A stretch of 35,735 nt of DNA from an uncultured Holophagaceae bacterium. GTDB taxonomy: Bacteria > Acidobacteriota > Holophagae > Holophagales > Holophagaceae. Both the position numbers and the translations under genes were made by a program. Within the stretch, counting starts at the first letter, position 1, and the number at the start of each line of letters is the position of its first letter. The stretch lies in NCBI GenBank assembly GCA_903937385.1, contig CAIZZF010000028.1, forward strand, positions 1 to 35,735, written 5' to 3'. Below the pieces are notes generated by a model. It ran no database searches. It saw nothing but the letters and a program-made list of their open reading frames with translations, and was not told the DNA's origin. Positions 16,040 through 23,210 of the stretch are shown piece after piece.

Positions 16040-17311
16040 ATGAGTGGCTATAACGCAGTACTCGCCAGAAATACGGGAAAAGCTCCCAGGGGAATTGGTC
16101 CCTATTCTCAAACGGTAGCTTTCTCTCATTACAATAATCTCTCCGCTCAATTGCCGATCGATCCAAAAACCGGCAAAAAGGTGGCCGGTGGTATCAAGGA
16201 ACAGGCTGGGCAGTGTTTTAAAAATATTAAGGCAATTCTGGAGAGCATCAACCAGGCTATGAGCGACGTGGTCAGGATCAGTGTTTTCGTAAAAAACATC
16301 AAAGATGTAGAAGCCGTTGATGAAGTTTATAGAACCTTCTTTCCCTGCTATGTCCCCACCCGTACGGTGGTCGCTGTTGCAGCATTGCCCATGAACGCTT
16401 TGGTGCAGATCGAAGCTCTTGTCTCAAACGGTGTCGGCACCATTCCAAACGCACCCCAGGCAGGCGATCTCATCAAGCTCACAAACAACACGGCAAATGC
16501 ACCGATAAGCACGCTATCTACACAGGCGGTAGCCTTTTCTCATTACAACAATCTCTCAGCTCAATTACCTATCGATCCAAAATCCGGTAGAGTGGTCGCT
16601 GGTGGTGCAAAAGAACAGGCTGGACAATGCTTAAAGAATATCAAGGCCATTTTAGAAAGTATCGACGTTCCTATTGATGATATTGTTAAAATTAACATAT
16701 TTCTTAAAAATTTCTCGGATATTGAAACGATAAACGAAGTATATACAACCTTTTTCCCGGACTCGGCCATTGCCAGGGCCGCAGGCTATGTTCCTGCGCG
16801 GACAACCATTGCCGCTTCAGGTTTACCGATGGATGCTTTGGTGCAAATCGAAGCCGTGGTGTCCCACGGAGATGGCACACCCCCGCAAGTCCTTGAAGAC
16901 AGGCATCGGCTGGTCATGGAACCAAACAACACGAAAAATGCACCGAACTGTTCTCTCTCTACACAAACGGTGGCTTTTTCTCATTACAACCATCTTTCCG
17001 CCCAATTACCCTTGGATCCGAAAACGGGTAAAGTGGTCGCCGGTGGCGTAAAAGAGCAGGCAAGACAGTGCCTGAAAAACATCAAGGCCATCGTGGGAAG
17101 CATCGACCACCGCATGGATGACGTGGTCAAAGTGAATATCTTCCTTAAAAACATCGCAGATATAGATGCTGTCGACGAAGTCTACACAACCTTCTTCCCG
17201 GACGGTGTTCCTGCCCGCAGAACCGTTGGCGTAGCAGCCATACTTGAAGATGCCTTGGTCCAAATTGATGTGATTTTATCAAACGCTGAAAGCACCCCGC
17301 CAAAGGCGTAG
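16040..17311 (+). CDS. Triple-domain RidA (YjgF/UK114) protein
   Basis: A 423-residue protein made of three tandem RidA domains (about 1-131, 140-277, 290-415). Each has SQTVAFSHYNNLSAQLP-type opening, IDPKTG..VAGG.KEQ, then VFLKN..D...VDEVYTTFFP, then VPxRT.....LPMDALVQIEA. Single-domain RidA hydrolyses reactive enamine/imine intermediates; its catalytic arginine is kept in all three (Arg108, 254, 393/394). Only domain 1 keeps GPYSQ, and the usual SGQ strand is SAQ throughout. Single-domain RidA is about 130 residues and forms a trimer, so this chain could fold as a covalent trimer. RBS GAAGGA precedes ATG 16040. Codon use is AT-rich and unlike neighbours, which suggests transfer. Confidence 0.93.
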   Translation: MSGYNAVLARNTGKAPRGIGPYSQTVAFSHYNNLSAQLPIDPKTGKKVAGGIKEQAGQCFKNIKAILESINQAMSDVVRISVFVKNIKDVEAVDEVYRTFFPCYVPTRTVVAVAALPMNALVQIEALVSNGVGTIPNAPQAGDLIKLTNNTANAPISTLSTQAVAFSHYNNLSAQLPIDPKSGRVVAGGAKEQAGQCLKNIKAILESIDVPIDDIVKINIFLKNFSDIETINEVYTTFFPDSAIARAAGYVPARTTIAASGLPMDALVQIEAVVSHGDGTPPQVLEDRHRLVMEPNNTKNAPNCSLSTQTVAFSHYNHLSAQLPLDPKTGKVVAGGVKEQARQCLKNIKAIVGSIDHRMDDVVKVNIFLKNIADIDAVDEVYTTFFPDGVPARRTVGVAAILEDALVQIDVILSNAESTPPKA

Positions 17312-17398
17312 AGAAGCAGACTGCTGGACCCCCTGTTGGTGGACTTCACCCCATTCCACCGCAGGGGGTTTATGGTTCTTGGGTACCAGGAGGCTCCC

Positions 17399-17719
17399 AT
17401 GAAGCCAAGGCAGAACCTTGACGCCCTGATCGCAAAGCACCCGGAGATCTGCGAGGCCTACGCCCGGTTTGGGAAGGCGGTCCACGACCAGGGTGGGCCC
17501 CTGGACGAGAAGACCCGCTGGCTCGTGAAAGTGGCCGTGTCGGCCACGGTGGGCATCGCCAAGGCCCAGCTCACCCACATGATCAAGGCCCGGGAGGCGG
17601 GCTGCACGCCGGACGAGATCGAGCACACCCTCCTGCTCATCGCTCCAACAGCAGGCTTTCCCCGCATGATGGAGGCCATGGAGCGCTTCCGGGACTTCCT
17701 GAAGGAGTCCTCGACTTAG
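17399..17719 (+). CDS. Carboxymuconolactone decarboxylase (CMD/AhpD-like) family protein without CxxC
   Basis: A 106-residue all-helical CMD-family protein (LDEKTRWLVKVAVSATVGIAKAQLTHMIKAREAGCTPDEIEHTLLLIAPTAGFP, quoted in pieces: core 35-88). The redox-active members have CxxCxxxH; here those positions are Ile53, Ala56 and His60, so only the histidine is kept and peroxidase activity of the AhpD type is unlikely. AGGAGG sits five bases before ATG 17399; an upstream in-frame start at 17336 would add a poorly supported extension. GC-rich, host-like codon use returns here after the AT-rich RidA gene. Its stop overlaps a histidine-kinase scrap on the other strand. Confidence 0.8.
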   Translation: MKPRQNLDALIAKHPEICEAYARFGKAVHDQGGPLDEKTRWLVKVAVSATVGIAKAQLTHMIKAREAGCTPDEIEHTLLLIAPTAGFPRMMEAMERFRDFLKESST

Positions 17720-17787
17720 GCCTTTGGCAGGGCCAGCCAGAAGAAGGCCCCTAGACCCGGGCTGCTCTCCACACCAAGGCGCCTCGC
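17716..17787 (-). pseudogene. Sensor histidine kinase C-terminal remnant
   Basis: On the minus strand 23 codons read ARRLGVESSPGLGAFFWLAL then PKA and a stop, with an in-frame stop directly upstream. L(G)VxSxPGxGxxFWLxLP is the usual ending of the HATPase domain in sensor kinases (G2 box and last strand). Only this end survives, so it looks like the residue of a deleted kinase gene beside the tRNA insertion site. Confidence 0.42.
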
Positions 17788-18008
17788 CTATCGCCAGAGC
17801 AGCCGTGCACTCCTGATAATGAGATTGGCCGTCACGGGGGATCGCCTCGCGTCCGGTTGAAGAGAGGAGCGAAGAGAGGGGGCTAGAAAATCTGGCTTGC
17901 ATGGGTTTAATGCGCGGCGCCGTGAAGGCGGGTTGCGATAGGGTTGCTTTTCTCATGCGCAGCGTCGCCAGTGGCAAGTAGCCAGAAGGTCAACCCCGCC
18001 CTGTTTGC
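17788..18008. other. Gene-free stretch before tRNA-Pro
   Basis: About 220 bp without a supported gene between the kinase remnant and the tRNA promoter. It is GC-rich and host-like. An open minus-strand frame across it (up to 17977) is the shadow of the CMD gene and shows no family. Confidence 0.5.
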
Positions 18009-18014
18009 TATACT
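18009..18014 (+). promoter_or_regulatory. -10 box (TATACT) of tRNA-Pro, left copy
   Basis: TATACT ends 11 bp before the first tRNA base, a normal distance for a tRNA promoter. No clear -35 was found at 17 bp. This is host DNA outside the 85-bp repeat, so the left tRNA copy keeps the native promoter. Confidence 0.45.
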
Positions 18015-18018
18015 TCAC

Positions 18019-18103
<85 letters not shown>

Positions 18104-18509
18104 TATCACTAACGGGCACAGTCTATTGCGTGATGAACGCGAGTTGTCCGAAGAACCGCACTTCGCAGTTAAGTGCTGATTACATGATACCGCCGATGGT
18201 CCCGGTTATCACCCGGTTATCAGTAACCGGAGGTCCGTAGATCGTTGCCCCATCAAGCATTCAGAGCGTGTCACCACTACCCGGGTAGGTATTTCCCGGA
18301 GCGTGGTCAGCGGCACGGGAAAGGCACGGGGTGGTCAACCTTCATACCGACTTTCCGTCAGCAGTTACCCCGGGAGGGGTTTTCCTAGCACCGCCGCCTC
18401 GATCCAGATATGACCACGGGTGCCCGACCTACTAACCGAACCCTCCCGGCTGCCCCTGACTATCCGCCCCGGGGTTCGTGTCGCTGCCAGGAAAGACCCT
18501 TGAATCGAT
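18104..18509. other. Left-end non-coding region of the element (arm-site region)
   Basis: About 400 bp without a gene. It holds paired octamers (18204-18222), an inverted repeat CCGGTTA-TCAG-TAACCGG (18213-18230) and several GC-rich short palindromes such as CTACCCGGGTAG near 18277. This fits an integrase/excisionase binding region, and possibly a replication origin for the prim-pol, but no iteron array is seen. Confidence 0.5.
18202..18224 (+). promoter_or_regulatory. Left arm-type site: two GGTTATCA octamers, 11 bp apart
   Basis: The 23-bp string CCGGTTATCACCCGGTTATC + AGT occurs here and, with one mismatch, at 26033-26055 in the same orientation. Each holds two GGTTATCA octamers spaced 11 bp, about one helical turn. 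Such tandem octamers near both ends are typical of arm sites bound by the integrase N-terminal domain. Confidence 0.6.
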
Positions 18510-19949
18510 TTATACCCCCCCTAGGTAACTTAGCGAACATGGGGAGGCGGGGCAGATCCTATACCTATCCGTGTAAGAGCAGCTACTAGGGTCGTCACAC
18601 AGCCGCACCCTCAGTCCACGAACCACACCATCCTCTGATGTAATGCCGTCCTTCTTGAGCAGCTTTCCCAGTCGCTGCCTCGACACTGGGGATGATTCCT
18701 GGAACACAAGGGCACGGTTCAACGCATCCAGGAGTTCAGCGAATGGCAGGGCAGCTGAATCGTCCTCCTCGTAGTAGGTCCACAGGAACAGTCGGATGTT
18801 GGCGTAGTCCAGTTCTCTGTCCTTCTCCAGAGCAGCCATCTTCCGGGCATTGGATCGCTGGTTGCGCCTCTCCTCGTTGGCGAGTGCCTTGGTGATGTCC
18901 ACCTCGCCCCTGATGGCATCCATAGTCGAGTAGCTACCAGGCTGATGGGCAATCTCAATCGCCCACGCCACCTCGTGCTTGCGCCAGGGGTACCGTCCAC
19001 CACTGCGGTCCCGGCAGCGCGGGTTGAACTTGTCCTGGATGATCTGCCAGGTGTCCTCATCACTCATGCCGTAGTGGATGATGCAGTCCGCCGCCACCTT
19101 CAGCAGCTTTTTGCGGGGCTGCTTGCCTACCACTGACGGGTCGAGCCTCTCGGCATGGGTTCGGGCGTTGTTCTTCCTAACATGGTAGGGAATCCCGGCA
19201 TAACCCGGGTAAAAGGTCGCGGGGCGGGTGCTGGTGAACCGAACCCGCTTCCTGGGTGCTGGCGGGGCGGCAGGCGTGGCAGTAGTCGGTCCAGGGGCAG
19301 CCGTTGTGACTGTCACAGCCGGGTATCGCTCAGTCATGTCTGGCACCAGTACCCGTGGGTCAACCTCGGGCAGGGATGCCATCAAGGTGGTGAAGTCCCC
19401 GAAGAAAGCAGCGACAGTAGCCGGGTCGTCCGACACATCCCGACCATTGATGTGCAGCCGCTTGTCGGGACTCCAGGGCATCACCACGAGTCCAGAGACC
19501 TTGATATCGATTCTGGGTGACTGGAGCGTCTGGGTGTCCGTCTTCAGTTCCGGCACATGGGCAGGCATCCGGCAGATGATGTGTACGCCCCGCTTCCCGG
19601 TGACCGTCAGAGGGCTGGTAATACCCTTGGAGCGCAACCACGCCTCACCGTATTGGTCGTCACAGTCGAACACCACCAGCCGCCCGGGTGACTGCGGGAT
19701 GCGCTGATCCTGGTACCAGAGGGACAGTCCTACCGAGCCGCCATCGTCCAGGTGCTGCTCAAGGTCGTCCAAGTTGGTGATGACGCTCTGCCACCCATAA
19801 CGGGTTGCGATATGTTTACCGGGGTTGCGGCAGTTTTTACCCTCACGACAGAGGCACACCCCATTGGCGTCCACCTTGTGCAGTCGGAGCAGACCGAAGC
19901 CGTAGGACATCAAGGGTTCAAAATAGGCGCGGCGGGCGGAAGTCTGCAT
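18510..19949 (-). CDS. Bifunctional DNA primase/polymerase (prim-pol) with linker and winged helix, no helicase
   Basis: A 479-residue protein. The N-terminal prim-pol domain (1 to about 200) has the metal ligands in LVVFDCDDQYG (Asp95, Asp97), the nucleotide-binding GKRGVHI (118-124) and IDIK (147-150). A Pro/Thr/Ala-rich hinge (215-235) leads to the alpha-helical primase linker with FNPRCRDRSGGRYPW (308-322), and a winged-helix-like end (385-450, PVSRQRLGKLLKKDGITS). Related plasmid and satellite primases carry an SF3/D5 helicase between linker and winged helix; here it is missing. It should prime replication of the element after excision, with a helicase borrowed from the host. It is transcribed leftwards, divergent from the HTH gene. 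Confidence 0.87.
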   Translation of the reverse strand: MQTSARRAYFEPLMSYGFGLLRLHKVDANGVCLCREGKNCRNPGKHIATRYGWQSVITNLDDLEQHLDDGGSVGLSLWYQDQRIPQSPGRLVVFDCDDQYGEAWLRSKGITSPLTVTGKRGVHIICRMPAHVPELKTDTQTLQSPRIDIKVSGLVVMPWSPDKRLHINGRDVSDDPATVAAFFGDFTTLMASLPEVDPRVLVPDMTERYPAVTVTTAAPGPTTATPAAPPAPRKRVRFTSTRPATFYPGYAGIPYHVRKNNARTHAERLDPSVVGKQPRKKLLKVAADCIIHYGMSDEDTWQIIQDKFNPRCRDRSGGRYPWRKHEVAWAIEIAHQPGSYSTMDAIRGEVDITKALANEERRNQRSNARKMAALEKDRELDYANIRLFLWTYYEEDDSAALPFAELLDALNRALVFQESSPVSRQRLGKLLKKDGITSEDGVVRGLRVRLCDDPSSCSYTDRYRICPASPCSLSYLGGV

Positions 19950-20040
19950 AGAACTGGAACCTCATTGACGGAGTGAGAAAGGCGTTTGCCGAGGCGTGGA
20001 GGTACCTGGACGGGGCGTAATCGACCCCATACCGGGTAAC

Positions 20041-20102
20041 TACCACCCGTCCTCTGCAACCCCGTTCTCCGCGTCAAAGTCGTACTCAGATGACGGGTGG
20101 TA
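20041..20102. promoter_or_regulatory. Inverted repeat TACCACCCGTC...GACGGGTGGTA in divergent control region
   Basis: Perfect 11-bp arms at 20041-20051 and 20092-20102, 40 bp apart, in the only gap between the leftward prim-pol and the rightward HTH gene. It fits two half-sites, or a pair of oppositely oriented sites, for a regulator of both promoters; the HTH protein next door is the obvious candidate. A second hairpin (GGAGAG 20113-20118 with CTCTCC 20137-20142) forms just before the AAGGAG of the HTH gene. Confidence 0.45.
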
Positions 20103-20159
20103 ATTAGTTGGTGGAGAGCCTCGCTGAGAGATATCCCTCTCCAACAAGGAGTTAAAAAC

Positions 20160-20384
20160 ATGCTTAACCAAGCACTTACTGATAGCGGCGTCGCTCCGGC
20201 TGCCCGCTACACCCTGGAGCAGGTTGCCGCCATCCTCGGCTGCACCCCGGATCATGTCCGGTACTTGGTCACCCGGAGAAAGCTGCCTGCCCTGAAGGTT
20301 GGCGCTCAAACCTGGGGCACCGTCCGGCACGAGGACTTGGACGCCTTCCTGGTGTCCGTGAACAGGGAGGTCGCCCATGTCTAA
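20160..20384 (+). CDS. Small excisionase/AlpA-like helix-turn-helix protein
   Basis: A 74-residue protein, almost entirely a MerR-like winged HTH of the excisionase family: YTLEQVAAILGCTPDHVRYL (17-36) then VTRRKLPALKVGAQTWGTVRHEDLDAFL. Such proteins direct excision (Xis) or switch on satellite genes (AlpA). ATG 20160 has AAGGAG (20146-20151) eight bases upstream; the longer frame from 20097 has no ribosome site. Its last codons overlap the next gene start (20377). Lying at the divergent promoter with an inverted repeat, it may also control the prim-pol. Confidence 0.83.
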   Translation: MLNQALTDSGVAPAARYTLEQVAAILGCTPDHVRYLVTRRKLPALKVGAQTWGTVRHEDLDAFLVSVNREVAHV

Positions 20385-20694
20385 CCCCTACCAGGTGCCC
20401 CGCCCCATCCCTGTCGACCCTGAAATCTTCGATAACGGATGGACTCTGGACGACTACCTGACTCGCGACTCCCTGCGAAGCCTACTCAACAATAATTTCG
20501 ACTGGTTGACACATTCGCTCCGAACAAGCCGGGAGGTCTATTCCGCCCTGTTTCGGCATGTCGACCCATATGGTGAACGGTCCCGGGAGATCACCGAGTA
20601 CCTCAACGAGGCACTCCTCAATCTAGGGTTCACGACTCTTGGAACCTACGGGAACCCCATGAACCCGACTTGGGAATGGGTGGAGCCGAGTTAG
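20377..20694 (+). CDS. Hypothetical element protein
   Basis: A 105-residue acidic protein with no recognised family. It is rich in aromatic residues (NNFDWLTHSLRTSREVYSALFRHVDPYG, NPTWEWVEPS) and predicted helical in the middle. Its ATG overlaps the end of the HTH gene (ATGTCTAA), so translation is coupled, and the pair probably acts together in excision, replication or regulation. No signal peptide, TM segment or cysteine motif. Confidence 0.65.
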   Translation: MSNPYQVPRPIPVDPEIFDNGWTLDDYLTRDSLRSLLNNNFDWLTHSLRTSREVYSALFRHVDPYGERSREITEYLNEALLNLGFTTLGTYGNPMNPTWEWVEPS

Positions 20695-21068
20695 ATAACC
20701 GGACGCCTGGGGTGGAGTCCATACGACCCATCCCGGGCACAGCCGGAAGCAGCATTCTTCACGGAATGCAATCCGTGCCCACCCGGGTCTTTTGGGACCC
20801 GTGTGTCTATATATTGCCTAGTGTTTGTACTGCCTGATTTGCCGCTCTCACGGTCAAGGAGACGCGGTTCCTGGCAGGGGACATAGATACAAACCCAATC
20901 GGCATAAGCCCTTTAGACCACTTTGCGCCCGCTGCCCTCTGGGTAACCCTGCTGAACGCCCCGGCGCCATCGGTGACCAGGGCAGCGGCAACCAACCACA
21001 CCCGGTCCTTCCTTGGCACCCCGTCAGAGTGCGGTGGAGGGTGGATCGCCCTATCCCGAGGAATACCC
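20695..21068. other. 374-bp gene-free stretch with GC-rich hairpins
   Basis: No supported gene. Inverted repeats include CCCGGGCAC (about 20733) with GTGCCC..CCCGGG (about 20776-20789) and CGGGTC-TTTTGG-GACCCG near 20785-20803, followed by TATATATTG. Open frames on both strands (20825-21091 plus, 20807-21175 minus) are low-complexity or lack start signals. It could be a long structured leader, a small RNA or an origin. Confidence 0.4.
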
Positions 21069-21734
21069 ATGAACCTGCAGATCAGCACTGAAACCACACT
21101 CTCCGCCCTGCCCCGGAAGCGCAGCAAGCCGCCTAGGTGGGTTACGGCAACCGGGAGCCGCCAGACGCGCATCAAGAAGGCACGGCACTACCTGGGGAAG
21201 GTTGCATGGGTGCCAACCAACCCTCTGGAGCGCAACAACAGCCTGTTGATCGTGATGTGCAACCTGCGGCTCTACCTCCAGCTGCCCATCGAACTCGCCG
21301 TGGTTTTGGTCATGGAGTACTACAACCCACGCTGCCTGGATCAGTCTGGGAACCCGAATCCTTGGACTACCGATGAAGTCCGCACCAAGTACTCGCGAGC
21401 AGGCGACAGGGGTATGTATCCGACCCTCGGCGTCAGCGATCCCAAGGCAACCCAGAAAACAGCCGTGGAGAAGCTGGAGAAGGAAGTCAGGAGGTTTCTA
21501 CGCAAGCGCACCACGACTGGCGGCTGCTGCAACCCTACCGACCTTCGACACGCCTTCATTGCCTACCGTGGTGGCGTTGATGTGAACGCTACAGCCTTTG
21601 GTCGAGCCGTATTCGCTGCCAAGGGGATCAAGACCACTACCCCGTTTGGCAAGCGGGTCTATCGCGGCTTCCAGATTCTAGAGACAGGTTCGGGGTTAAC
21701 GAATACTACCCGTCACATGGTCAAGGCGGCATGA
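21069..21734 (+). CDS. Primase linker plus winged-helix protein without catalytic domain
   Basis: A 221-residue protein. Residues 32-115 match the alpha-helical linker of D5/prim-pol primases: RIKKARHYLGKVAWV, then helices, then YYNPRCLDQSGNPNPWTTDEV (84-104, quoted as the NPRC/PW signature). Residues 138-204 match the winged helix at the end of phage D5-type primase-helicases (EVRRFLRKR...DLRHAFIAY...VNATAFGRAVFAAKGI...KRVYRGFQIL). The same two parts occur in the prim-pol at 18510-19949, so the element carries a catalytic and a non-catalytic copy. ATG 21069 has GAGGA six bases upstream. The 3' end contains one copy of a 29-bp repeat. It may bind the origin or recruit a host helicase; that is inference. 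Confidence 0.7.
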   Translation: MNLQISTETTLSALPRKRSKPPRWVTATGSRQTRIKKARHYLGKVAWVPTNPLERNNSLLIVMCNLRLYLQLPIELAVVLVMEYYNPRCLDQSGNPNPWTTDEVRTKYSRAGDRGMYPTLGVSDPKATQKTAVEKLEKEVRRFLRKRTTTGGCCNPTDLRHAFIAYRGGVDVNATAFGRAVFAAKGIKTTTPFGKRVYRGFQILETGSGLTNTTRHMVKAA

Positions 21735-21769
21735 CCATCGGATTCTAGAGACAGGTTCAGGGTTAACGA
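21674..21769 (+). repeat. 29-bp direct repeat pair at the 3' end of the linker protein gene
   Basis: Copies at 21674-21702 (inside codons 202-211, ILETGSGLT) and 21741-21769 (just after the stop) differ at one base. Read in the gene frame the second copy would encode ILETGSGLTI and stop, that is an alternative ending of the same protein. Recombination between copies would delete 67 bp and swap the C-terminus. Confidence 0.75.
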
Positions 21770-21782
21770 TATAGGGCAGCGG

Positions 21783-22121
21783 TCACAGGAACTTGATCGC
21801 TACCACATACGCCTGTGCAGGCTGCTTCTGAGTCGGCAGCGTAGAACTCTTAATCACCACGGCATCAGCGCCCACCGCACACGCCTTCTCCTTGATGCTC
21901 GGCAGCATCCCATCAAGAGACACGGTAGCCGCCACATTCAAGATGCTAAGTTCCTCGTACTTCCGGTCAGTAGGCATCTGAGTCAGGACGAGGATTGTGC
22001 AGTCCTTTGACTTGGCGTCATATGACTTAGAACTTAACGGTACTACTTCAGTGTGTACATAAGCGCATCCAGTCAACGCCAGGACCGCAGCAGCCGTGAT
22101 GGTGGTTCGTACTAAGTTCAT
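21783..22121 (-). CDS. Small lipoprotein (element cargo)
   Basis: A 112-residue protein with a classic lipoprotein signal peptide (MNLVRTTITAAAVLALTGC, Cys19 as lipid anchor). The mature part has a DCTILVLTQMPTDRKYEELSILNV strand-rich core (about 40-63) and KEKACAVGADAVVIKSS, a pattern seen in small envelope proteins of the YbjQ/RcsF-like beta-alpha-beta type, where GADAVV follows a helix. The lineage is not assigned. ATG 22121 has AAAGGGG upstream. It is the last gene of the leftward cargo block; the 130 bp before it holds GGTTGA...TCAACC repeats that may be an operator. Confidence 0.78.
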   Translation of the reverse strand: MNLVRTTITAAAVLALTGCAYVHTEVVPLSSKSYDAKSKDCTILVLTQMPTDRKYEELSILNVAATVSLDGMLPSIKEKACAVGADAVVIKSSTLPTQKQPAQAYVVAIKFL

Positions 22122-22172
22122 AACACCCCTTTGCTACTGATGGTCGTTGAGTGGCGGCTTGAACTAACAGCT

Positions 22173-22202
22173 GGTTGACCCGTACTAATCAACCAAGGTT
22201 GA
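22173..22202. promoter_or_regulatory. GGTTGA/TCAACC repeat cluster upstream of lipoprotein gene
   Basis: GGTTGA (22173-22178) pairs with TCAACC (22189-22194), and a further GGTTGA follows at 22197-22202. The cluster is 50-80 bp upstream of the minus-strand start at 22121 and could be a repressor site or part of its promoter. No regulator is known for it. Confidence 0.25.
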
Positions 22203-22251
22203 AACGATATACCGCTACCGCATATGACCACTTGGCTCCTCAGTGGCTGTA

Positions 22252-22680
22252 TCATCGCCCAGCGATTAGGCGAGCAATCACTTGAACCACAAGCTGCCCA
22301 GTGAAGTTCCTCCCGGCAGAGGTAAATGAAACGGTCACATCGTATGAAATATCGCCGTTCTTGATGGTTAGCTTAAAGGGTTCCTTCGTCAGTGTCTTCA
22401 GACGATCCTTTTCGACCTTCCATTTAAGGATGGTCAAGCCGGAAATATCCTCCGCGACGATTTCCGAGGCAGTGCCGTCCGTGAAACTTGCTTTCCATGA
22501 CGATCCGCCTTCCTGCCGCTTGACACTCAGGGTGACGAGTGTCGTTTCTGGCTCCCCATACTTGATGGTGTCTCCAGACACACTCAACCCTCGTGGAGTC
22601 GAATGGGTGTATACCGCAGGGGCACATGCCAGCAGGAGGATCGGGATGCCTAAAATGCCACCGGTTCGAAACAGGTTCAT
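22252..22680 (-). CDS. Lipoprotein, hypothetical (element cargo)
   Basis: A 142-residue protein with a lipoprotein signal (MNLFRTGGILGIPILLLAC, Cys19) followed by a beta-rich mature part with strands such as TTLVTLSVKRQEGGSSWKAS, SGLTILKWKVEKD and GDISYDVTVSFTSAG. ATG 22680 was chosen over the longer frame (22743) because it starts a proper signal peptide and has GGAGG upstream. No family recognised. It lies 69 bp after the CxxC protein gene on the same strand and shares the same presumed transcript. Confidence 0.72.
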   Translation of the reverse strand: MNLFRTGGILGIPILLLACAPAVYTHSTPRGLSVSGDTIKYGEPETTLVTLSVKRQEGGSSWKASFTDGTASEIVAEDISGLTILKWKVEKDRLKTLTKEPFKLTIKNGDISYDVTVSFTSAGRNFTGQLVVQVIARLIAGR

Positions 22681-22749
22681 TAAGTGACCTCCAGGGTGAG
22701 GTGTGGCGATTGAGAAGCTACGCAGCTGCCTAATTCCCACCAATCACAG

Positions 22750-23196
22750 TCAGTCGTCGTACTCGCCAACTGCAATCTTCTGCATGACCTTGCCTATGTA
22801 AGGGTAGTACTCATTAGCGTCCGACATGGCGTCCCGAACCCCACCGTTGCCAAAGTGACCCCGTGCCTCCTCGTAGTGCGGGACATGAAGCCTTCGCACG
22901 AGGTCGACAAACTGGTCAATGTTGGCGACTCGCGGCTTTGTAGGGTGGTCAGGATTGGCGCGTAGGGGTCCATGTGACAGGAACGCCATCAAGTGCGACA
23001 AGCCGTCAGGACCGACTAGTTCAGGCAGGGCGATTGAGGATGGGTACTGACCGTTGTCGCACTTGCCGTTGTGAACAACCAGGAAGCCGTGGTCAAGGTG
23101 CTGCTCATCAACCTTCCATATGACATACCCGTCTTCAGCAGTGGCGATCTGATCACCACAGACATCGCAGTACCAGTTGGTTGGATTGGTGGGCAT
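22750..23196 (-). CDS. Cytoplasmic protein with N-terminal CxxC, hypothetical
   Basis: A 148-residue protein starting MPTNPTNWYCDVCGDQI: a CxxC pair (10 and 13) at the start of a small ribbon-like domain with a further cysteine (GKCDNGQ). The rest is mixed helix (ALPELVGPDGLSHLMAFLSHGPL, QFVDLVRRLHVPHYEEARGHF). It has no signal peptide, so it is the only cytoplasmic member of the cargo block. AGGAGG lies five bases before ATG 23196, and the upstream lipoprotein gene ends 14 bp away, so they are co-translated. Comparable proteins occur as orphan hypotheticals; no function is claimed. Confidence 0.7.
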   Translation of the reverse strand: MPTNPTNWYCDVCGDQIATAEDGYVIWKVDEQHLDHGFLVVHNGKCDNGQYPSSIALPELVGPDGLSHLMAFLSHGPLRANPDHPTKPRVANIDQFVDLVRRLHVPHYEEARGHFGNGGVRDAMSDANEYYPYIGKVMQKIAVGEYDD

Positions 23197-23210
23197 CTAT
23201 CCTCCTAATG

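Noticed and set aside
20807-21175. 122-codon minus-strand and 88-codon plus-strand frames
   Set aside because: Overlap each other and the start of the linker protein gene; neither shows a ribosome site or family, despite two CxxC-like pairs in the plus frame.
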